A stretch of DNA of 64,000 nucleotides from an uncultured Aeromonadales bacterium (GTDB lineage Bacteria; Pseudomonadota; Gammaproteobacteria; Enterobacterales; Succinivibrionaceae), in contig CACZLZ010000005.1 of assembly GCA_902782145.1 (NCBI GenBank), positions 62,001-126,000 of the forward strand. Direction: 5' to 3'. Below are positions 58,760 through 64,000 of this stretch, one piece after another (positions within the stretch are counted from its first letter, which is position 1; the number at the start of each line of letters is the position of its first letter). The position numbers and the translations under genes were made by a program. The notes beneath the pieces were generated by a model. The model was not told the origin of the DNA and did no database searches. It worked only from the letters and a program-made list of their open reading frames with translations.

Positions 58760-60130
58760 ATGTTTATTGGACGGGAAAAAGAGCTGAAAGCCCTTGCGGC
58801 CGAACTTTCAACATGGAAGAAAAAGACGGCAGTCCTCATTTATGGCAAACGCAGAGTCGGCAAATCCACGCTGATCAATGAGGCGGCTAAAGCTTTTGCG
58901 GGCGTTGTCGTCAACCACCTGTGCGTTACGAGCACCTTTGAGGGGAATCTGGAACTCATTTACAAGAGCGTGTCGGCGAGTCTGTCTCTCCCGAACATAC
59001 GCTTTGATTCCCTGTTCGCGATGATGGACTACCTGAGGAACTTTGACAGGAAGATCCTGCTGATCATTGACGAGTACCCCTATCTAAAGCAGACAAAGAA
59101 GAAAAATGAAGTTGACTCCTATATGCAGGCAGTCATCGACAGACTTCCAGAAAATGTGAAACTGATCCTTTGCGGATCCTACATTACAATCATGAAAGAA
59201 TTACTGGCAGAAGATAATCCGCTGTTCGGCAGATTCACCCTGATCCAGCACATCCACGATTTCGATTACTATGATGCCGCACAATTCTACCCTGATCTTC
59301 CCGTGAGGGAGAAAATTGCCTTCTATGGGGTGTTTGGGGGATGCCCCTATGTCCTTGAGAATCTTGAAACGGACAAATCAGTAAAGAACAACATAATCCG
59401 CCTGCTTTTGCCGGAAACAGCGATCATCAGGTCTCACATTGAAAATGTTATGCTGAAGGAGATCCAGAAATCTTTTGATGTCAGAATTCTGGGATCCCTC
59501 GGCAATGGAAAGAAGAAATATACGGAGATAAGGGAACAATTAGGCAGCAGTGAGACCGGCCTGCTGGATAAACAGCTGAAGATCCTTCTTGACATGGAGA
59601 CGATACAGAAGACCGAGCCCATCAACCGCCGGAATGACAGAAAAAAACAGTTTTATGCGATCACGGATAACCTGATGCGTGTCTATTTTTCTTTTATTTT
59701 CGGAACGGCTGGTATTATTACAAGGATCGGTGAAGAGCAATATTATGCCCGGCACATCGAGGCGACGCTTGATCAGTTCATCAGCAGAAGATTTGAAGGG
59801 ATCGTCCTGCAGTATTTTCACAGGATGGCAGTTCTGGGAAAATATCCGGATATCGAGGATTTCGGGTCGTACTGGTATGATGATCCGGTTAATAAGACGA
59901 ACGGTGAATTCGATTGTGTGATCCGGCGAACCGGCGATAGGTTCGACTTCTATGAATGCAAATACTTTGACCGGGCAATGACGTTAAAGGAGTGTGAGCA
60001 GGAAAAGGAGCAGATTGGACAGATACAGGGAATAGAAGTGACAGGAATAGGCTTTGTCTGTGCAGGCGGCTTTGATTTTGAGAACAAGACACCTTTTATT
60101 CTGGTGGACGGGGAAGCCTTGTATCAGTGA
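58760..60130 (+). CDS. AAA ATPase with DUF234-type nuclease-like C terminus
   Basis: A 456-residue protein with Walker A GKRRVGKS (29-36) and Walker B LLIIDEYPYL (about 98). After the ATPase and a winged-helix segment (about 240-300) comes a DUF234-like region with EFDCVIRR and FYECKYF, again a D-(x)n-ExK nuclease-like core. It is a cousin of the DUF4143 ATPase at 37960 and has lower GC than its neighbours. Function unknown; many copies occur in host-associated anaerobes and archaea. Confidence 0.88.
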   Translation: MFIGREKELKALAAELSTWKKKTAVLIYGKRRVGKSTLINEAAKAFAGVVVNHLCVTSTFEGNLELIYKSVSASLSLPNIRFDSLFAMMDYLRNFDRKILLIIDEYPYLKQTKKKNEVDSYMQAVIDRLPENVKLILCGSYITIMKELLAEDNPLFGRFTLIQHIHDFDYYDAAQFYPDLPVREKIAFYGVFGGCPYVLENLETDKSVKNNIIRLLLPETAIIRSHIENVMLKEIQKSFDVRILGSLGNGKKKYTEIREQLGSSETGLLDKQLKILLDMETIQKTEPINRRNDRKKQFYAITDNLMRVYFSFIFGTAGIITRIGEEQYYARHIEATLDQFISRRFEGIVLQYFHRMAVLGKYPDIEDFGSYWYDDPVNKTNGEFDCVIRRTGDRFDFYECKYFDRAMTLKECEQEKEQIGQIQGIEVTGIGFVCAGGFDFENKTPFILVDGEALYQ

Positions 60131-60147
60131 CGGGAGACCGGTGGACA

Positions 60148-60420
60148 ATGATTTCGTTACCGCTGAACACCGGGCCTCAGAGGAATTCCGGGTGCATAAC
60201 CCGGCGCTCCCGGTGCAACCTGCCGCTGGAAAAGGATCGGCAGATCAAAGGGATCTGTGCCAGTGTCATTCAGACGTTCACCCGGATCACCGGTGAGTAA
60301 GGCAAGAAGTCCAATCTCTCCATGGCGGCTGGCCTGAACGTGCCAGTGCAACTGGATGACACATACCTGGCCAGGGCAGTGAACAATGCTGCGGAAGCGG
60401 GCGGGGAACGGCTTGTGTGA
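60148..60420 (+). pseudogene. Possible gene remnant with an in-frame stop
   Basis: From ATG 60148 a frame of 50 codons ends at TAA 60298, and the same frame continues without a further stop for 39 codons to TGA 60420. Both halves read like protein (DRQIKGICASVIQTFTRITGE, then NVPVQLDDTYLARAVNNAAEAGG). I do not recognise the family. A single nonsense mutation in a roughly 90-residue gene would explain it; a chance frame in GC-rich DNA is the alternative. Confidence 0.35.
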
Positions 60421-60432
60421 CCGGGCAGGGGA

Positions 60433-61392
60433 TCAGATCACGTAGAACCACTCGTCAGCGCTTTCCCCGCAGCTGCGCTTGGTCATCTGCAGCTCCCGGG
60501 TCTTCACATTGACCCGGGTGCAGGGCTTCACAGACTTGGTGACAAAGGCATTGCCGCCGATGACGCTGTCATGGCCGATCACCGTGTCTCCTCCCAGGAT
60601 GGAGGCGTTGGAGTAGATGGTGACGTTGTCCTCAATGGTGGGGTGGCGCTTCTTGTTCTTCAGGCTCTGTCCCCCCTGGGTGGACAGTGCGCCCAGGGTC
60701 ACGCCCTGATACACCTTCACATGGTTGCCGATGACGCAGGACTGGCCGATGACGATGCCGGTGCCGTGATCGATGAAGAAGTAGTCGCCGATGGTGGCTT
60801 CCGGGTGGATATCGATGCCGGTGTGGCTGTGGGCGTATTCAGACATGAGCCGGGGGATCAGGGGCACCTTCAGCAGGCTGAGCTCATGGGCCAGCCGGTG
60901 GATGGTGATGGCGTAGAATCCCGGATAGGCCATGATGATCTCGCCGTAGCTGCTGGCTGCCGGATCCCCGTCAAAGGTGGCGATGAGATCCAGCTCCAGC
61001 CGGGAGCGGACTTCAGGGATCTTCTGGAGGAAGGCGGCGGCCAGTTCGGCGGCCTTCAGATCATTCTCCTTCATCTTTTCCGGATCCCTGATCTGGTAGG
61101 TGTTGTTCAATGCCACGGCGATCTGACCGCTCAGATGGTAGTGGATGTCCTCCAGCAGGGCGGAGACAATGCTGCTGACGTTGTAGATCATGTAGTTCCG
61201 GGTGCGGTAGTAGCCCGGGTAGAGGATCTTCATGAGGTTGCGGATGCACTCGAAGATCACCTCCCGGTCAGGCTGCCGGAACAGGTTGTCCATGTTGTCG
61301 ATGGAGCGGCCGCTGGAGTATTCCGTCACCAGGGTGTCCGCAAGTTTTCTGAGATCGGCGCTGGTGCTGGTGAGTGATCCTTCCGTGTGCAT
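60433..61392 (-). CDS. cysE: Serine O-acetyltransferase CysE
   Basis: A 319-residue enzyme that makes O-acetylserine for cysteine synthesis. An N-terminal helical domain (about 1-175) precedes the left-handed beta-helix of hexapeptide repeats: EYAHSHTGIDIHPEATIG, FIDHGTGIVIGQ and VKVYQGVTLGALS, with the His-Asp catalytic residues. The long N-terminal extension resembles the EpsC/SAT type rather than E. coli CysE. ATG 61392 has GGAG 6 bases upstream. It ends 12 bases from the possible pseudogene. Confidence 0.93.
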   Translation of the reverse strand: MHTEGSLTSTSADLRKLADTLVTEYSSGRSIDNMDNLFRQPDREVIFECIRNLMKILYPGYYRTRNYMIYNVSSIVSALLEDIHYHLSGQIAVALNNTYQIRDPEKMKENDLKAAELAAAFLQKIPEVRSRLELDLIATFDGDPAASSYGEIIMAYPGFYAITIHRLAHELSLLKVPLIPRLMSEYAHSHTGIDIHPEATIGDYFFIDHGTGIVIGQSCVIGNHVKVYQGVTLGALSTQGGQSLKNKKRHPTIEDNVTIYSNASILGGDTVIGHDSVIGGNAFVTKSVKPCTRVNVKTRELQMTKRSCGESADEWFYVI

Positions 61393-61619
61393 ATGTTTCT
61401 CCGTGCCTGCTGCCCTGGTGTCCCCCGCAGATCAGGGGATTAGGTTCTGTTCACCGCTCCCGGGCGGGGTTTCTGCATGCCGCTCCCTGCGGCTTACGGC
61501 GTGAATTATAGCATAGACGGGGGTGCGGCCTCCGGCTCTCCCCTGAGATCCGGGCGGGACACGCCTCAGGCAGAGGGTGTTGCCGCCGTGCCGTTCTTCC
61601 CGGACCACCAGTTCTCCCC

Positions 61620-61652
61620 AAAAAAAGACCCCGCCAGGAGGTGCTGACGGGG
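61620..61652 (-). terminator. Rho-independent terminator of the secreted orphan gene
   Basis: On the minus strand CCCCGTCAG (61652-61644) pairs with CTGGCGGGG (61637-61629), one GU pair, 6-base loop, then TC and seven T residues (61626-61620). It lies 68 bases after the stop at 61720. Confidence 0.9.
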
Positions 61653-61719
61653 CACTGGGGAACCACCCCGGGGATAGGCTCTGGGGCCTTACCGGGGGAT
61701 CACCTGGGGGAGGATATCC

Positions 61720-62364
61720 TCAGTCCGGGAAGGGCTTGGGATCCACTTCTAGGGACAGGAGATACCAGGTGGCCTTCCCGTTGTATTCATGGGGCATGAT
61801 CACCGCCCGGACATTGATGGTGTCATCTGCCTTCTCCTCGGCATCCGGGTAGTAGGAGGAGCCTTTCACCCGGATGGAGCCGTCATCCATGGAGTAGGCC
61901 TCGGTGACATACACATAGGGGGTCTGCTCCCCGTCGGCAGCTGGCCAGCAGTAGGTGTGGCCGTCGTAGGCGATGCGGTAGTCCGGGCTGCTCTGGTGAT
62001 CGGTGAATTTGTATCCCAGGTATCTCTTGGCCGACTCGGTGATCCGTTTGGGATCCAGGTGGACAAACTCATTGTACTTGGAGGTCTCCTTGCCGCACTT
62101 GTTGCGGTTGGAGAACAGTTTGTGGTTGTTGATCCAGTCATGGCACATGCCGAAGTGCACCACCTCTGCGGGATCATCCATAAAGCCCTGGCGGGTGATG
62201 GCGGTGATCTGGCACTCGGTGAAATTGGACAGGAAGATCCCCATCTTGTTCATGGTGGTGCGGCTGAATTCCCCGGCTGCGGCGGTCTGGGGGAGCATGC
62301 TTGCTGCCAGGAGCCCGGAAGCCAGCAGTGCTGACATGAGGGCTCTGGGTTGAAATAGGCTCAT
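61720..62364 (-). CDS. Secreted protein of unknown function
   Basis: A 214-residue protein with a clear signal peptide (about 1-30, ending TAAAG). The mature part has four cysteines (ECQ, MCH, KCG, YCW) that could form two disulfides, and several aromatic residues. It contains no motif that I recognise. GGAG is 6 bases before ATG 62364, and it has its own terminator, so it is a genuine single gene. A periplasmic or secreted role is likely. Confidence 0.75.
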   Translation of the reverse strand: MSLFQPRALMSALLASGLLAASMLPQTAAAGEFSRTTMNKMGIFLSNFTECQITAITRQGFMDDPAEVVHFGMCHDWINNHKLFSNRNKCGKETSKYNEFVHLDPKRITESAKRYLGYKFTDHQSSPDYRIAYDGHTYCWPAADGEQTPYVYVTEAYSMDDGSIRVKGSSYYPDAEEKADDTINVRAVIMPHEYNGKATWYLLSLEVDPKPFPD

Positions 62365-62457
62365 GGTTGTCTCCGTTTCTCTCTTGCCTTGATCTGCGGT
62401 GCGGCGGGCGAGGCATGCCCTCTGGAGGGCGGTGCTCATTCCTGCCGGATCTGGGAT

Positions 62458-62499
62458 ATTGTACCCTCTGGGGACCGGACTCAAAAGATCCCCAGAGGG
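62458..62499 (-). promoter_or_regulatory. 11-bp hairpin with embedded promoter element
   Basis: CCCTCTGGGGA at 62464-62474 pairs perfectly with TCCCCAGAGGG at 62489-62499. On the minus strand TACAAT (62463-62458) follows directly, with TTGAGT (62484-62479) 15 bases upstream. The element could end the dehydrogenase transcript and start that of the secreted protein. Confidence 0.45.
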
Positions 62500-62612
62500 A
62501 AACTGCCGGGGTGATCCTGCGGGAAAGGGGCCTTCCCTGGGGCGGGACGGCGGCTTTCGGCTTCAGGCTTCATCTTCGGGCGGCCGGGGACGGCGGCGGA
62601 GGTTCACGGCGA

Positions 62613-63575
62613 TCAGTAGCCCTTTCCGGGATCCACCAGGTGCCTCAGCTCCTCACCGGCGGCGAAAAGCCCCAGGTTTTCCAGGAACATGGAGAGCATC
62701 AGTTCCCGGGTGCGCCTGAGGGTGCGCTGTCCCGCCATGTGAGGGGTGATGATGAGACGGGGAACCCTGGTGAGGGTGCTGTCCGGGGGCAGGGGCTCCT
62801 GCCGGAGCACGTCCAGGGCGGCGCCTCCCAGGCGCCCCTCCCGCAGCTGGGCTGCCAGGGCGTCCTGATCCAGGCTGCTGCCCCGGCCCACGTTGATCAC
62901 CAGGGCCCCGTCAGGCAGCAGGCCAAGGCGCCGGGCATCCATCAGATCCCGGGTCTCCGGGGTTTCCGGCAGTGCCATCACCAGCAGATCGGTGACGGGG
63001 AGGATCTGATCAAGGGCGGCGGTGGTGATCACCCGGTCAAAGGCACTGCTGCGGCTTTTTCCCGAGCGGGTGACTCCGGTGACTGCTGCGGGCCGGAACG
63101 GCCGGAGGCGCTCGGCAAAGCAGCAGCCGATATCCCCGGCGCCCAGCACGGTCACCCGGCTGCCGTACAGGGAGCCCAGGGGACGGTCATGGCGCCAGAT
63201 CCCCTGCCGCATATCCTCACTGTATTCCGCCATGCGCCGGAGCAGCATCAGGGAGAGCATGATCAGGTGCTCCGCAATGGTTACCCCGTATGCTCCGGAG
63301 GAGCAGGTGAGACGGCACCGTCCTGTCTGCACCGCCTCCAGGGACAGGTACTCGGAGGCCCCCGCCAGGGGCAGGGCGATCCAGCGGATGTTCTCCGGGA
63401 TGGGCCGGGCGGGATCCCAGATCCCGAAGAAGATCCCGCTGTTGGGGATCTGATGGAGGATCTCCTCCTGCTCCCGGGCCTGGCAGATCCCAAAGCCGTT
63501 TTGCGCCGCCTCTGTCCGCAGAAGATCCGTCAGATCCTCATCCAGGGGTTCGGTGACAAGTATGGTGTTTTCCAT
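62613..63575 (-). CDS. D-2-hydroxyacid dehydrogenase (NAD-binding)
   Basis: A 320-residue oxidoreductase. The nucleotide-binding motif is GAGDIG (145-150). The catalytic triad is visible: Arg231 (NVGRGS), Glu260 (RQEPLP) and His279 (TPHMAG). It resembles the GhrA/glyoxylate-hydroxypyruvate reductase branch more than SerA, since no ACT domain is present. The substrate cannot be decided by eye. No neighbour on the same strand helps. Confidence 0.88.
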   Translation of the reverse strand: MENTILVTEPLDEDLTDLLRTEAAQNGFGICQAREQEEILHQIPNSGIFFGIWDPARPIPENIRWIALPLAGASEYLSLEAVQTGRCRLTCSSGAYGVTIAEHLIMLSLMLLRRMAEYSEDMRQGIWRHDRPLGSLYGSRVTVLGAGDIGCCFAERLRPFRPAAVTGVTRSGKSRSSAFDRVITTAALDQILPVTDLLVMALPETPETRDLMDARRLGLLPDGALVINVGRGSSLDQDALAAQLREGRLGGAALDVLRQEPLPPDSTLTRVPRLIITPHMAGQRTLRRTRELMLSMFLENLGLFAAGEELRHLVDPGKGY

Positions 63576-63607
63576 GGCTGATCCTTCTTCTGCCGGAGGC
63601 TCCGGGG

Positions 63608-63850
63608 GTGTCCCGGGAGGGCCGGGCCCGGTCAGGGGGACTGGGTGCGGGGGTGTCTGGCCCAGGGGGACAGGGTGCCCCTCTGGGAGTTGGTGATGCC
63701 TTCCACGGCCCTTTCCTTTTCCGCCGGTTGCCTGTTATGTGCTATTCTGCCGTCCATCATACACGGGATTGGCGGATCATGTCATGGTGCAGAGACGGTG
63801 ACCTGAGCCGTACCCGGTGACGCCTGGGTGAGATCATTTGGAGTCTGAGC
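63608..63850. other. Intergenic region before the last gene
   Basis: About 240 bases without a supported gene. CATACACG and TATGTGCTATTC near 63735-63770 are the only AT-richer parts, where a promoter for the next gene could lie, but no good pair of boxes was found. Confidence 0.3.
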
Positions 63851-64000
63851 ATGCTTTTCTATGTTGTGGTATTTGTGGTGATCGGCGCGGTGATCGGGTT
63901 TCTGGTACCATCCCGGGCTGCCGGCTGGATAATGCTGGCCATTGCGGTGGGCTGGTTTTTTGTTTGGGGGATCTGGGCTCTGGCGGCCTACGTTGAAATG
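63851..64000 (+). CDS. Membrane protein, N-terminal part
   Basis: Fifty codons are visible before the window ends. The sequence is strongly hydrophobic, with two helices (FYVVVFVVIGAVIGFLVP and WIMLAIAVGWFFVWGIWALA). TTGGAG lies 7 bases before ATG 63851. The family cannot be named from this fragment. Confidence 0.6.
   Translation, partial: MLFYVVVFVVIGAVIGFLVPSRAAGWIMLAIAVGWFFVWGIWALAAYVEM

Overview
The window is high-GC chromosomal DNA of a Gram-negative, flagellated gammaproteobacterium. The order tsaE-amiB-mutL-miaA-hfq-hflX-hflK-hflC-purA, the Vibrio/Aeromonas-type flagellar genes flgT, flgO and flgP, CheV, and the pairs hinT-lpoB and alaA-yfbR all point this way. Aeromonadales, perhaps Succinivibrionaceae, is my best guess from gene content; I could not test it by search. 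GATC is strikingly frequent in the core DNA (14 hand-counted in 4081-4680) and much rarer in an AT-rich island (2 in 54188-54787).

Layout. 1-10770: tsaE to hflC as one dense operon, then purA. 11121-12347: a WYL-domain regulator. 12734-19791: a flagellar and chemotaxis block (flgT on the minus strand; flgOP on the plus strand; flgA, flgM and flgN on the minus strand; cheV and cheR on the plus strand) with readable sigma54 and sigma28 promoters. 20420-24633: a deaD-type helicase and a chemoreceptor. 24752-25180: two tandem minus-strand small-RNA genes that I regard as the best find. 25539-30893: minus-strand rRNA m5C methyltransferase, yfbR, alaA and dacB. 31166-34222: a chemoreceptor with unusual repeat tails at both ends. 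34549-37526: hinT, lpoB and fabV. 37960-42725: an accessory stretch with a DUF4143 ATPase, a degenerate 33-bp repeat array, a helical orphan protein, a broken Sel1-like gene and an MshA-like pilin. 43321-45454: folD with two small membrane proteins. 45649-52967: a four-gene NHLM-type peptide export operon that ends in a LivJ-like binding protein. 53114-56163: an ArsC/Spx-like protein, a deoxyribosyltransferase-like protein and a low-GC Septu (ptuAB) anti-phage island. 56690-64000: a dCache chemoreceptor, an AAA/DUF234 ATPase, cysE, a secreted orphan, a 2-hydroxyacid dehydrogenase and the start of a membrane protein.

How parts connect. Each of the two small RNAs has a near-ideal sigma-E promoter (GGAACTT or GGAACTA, 15 bp, GTCTAAA) behind an A/T tract, predicts a transcript of about 68 nt, and ends in a Rho-independent terminator with a U-rich tail. 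Their 5' parts are complementary to a ribosome-binding site plus start codon, the design of the MicA/RybB class that works with Hfq, which is also encoded in this window. The flagellar promoters fit the usual hierarchy: sigma54 for the basal-body accessory genes, sigma28 for the anti-sigma factor FlgM. Three chemoreceptors, CheV and CheR indicate active chemotaxis. The NHLM operon lacks a visible precursor peptide, so its cargo must lie elsewhere or be unrecognised.

All product names come from motif recognition by eye. No database search was run.
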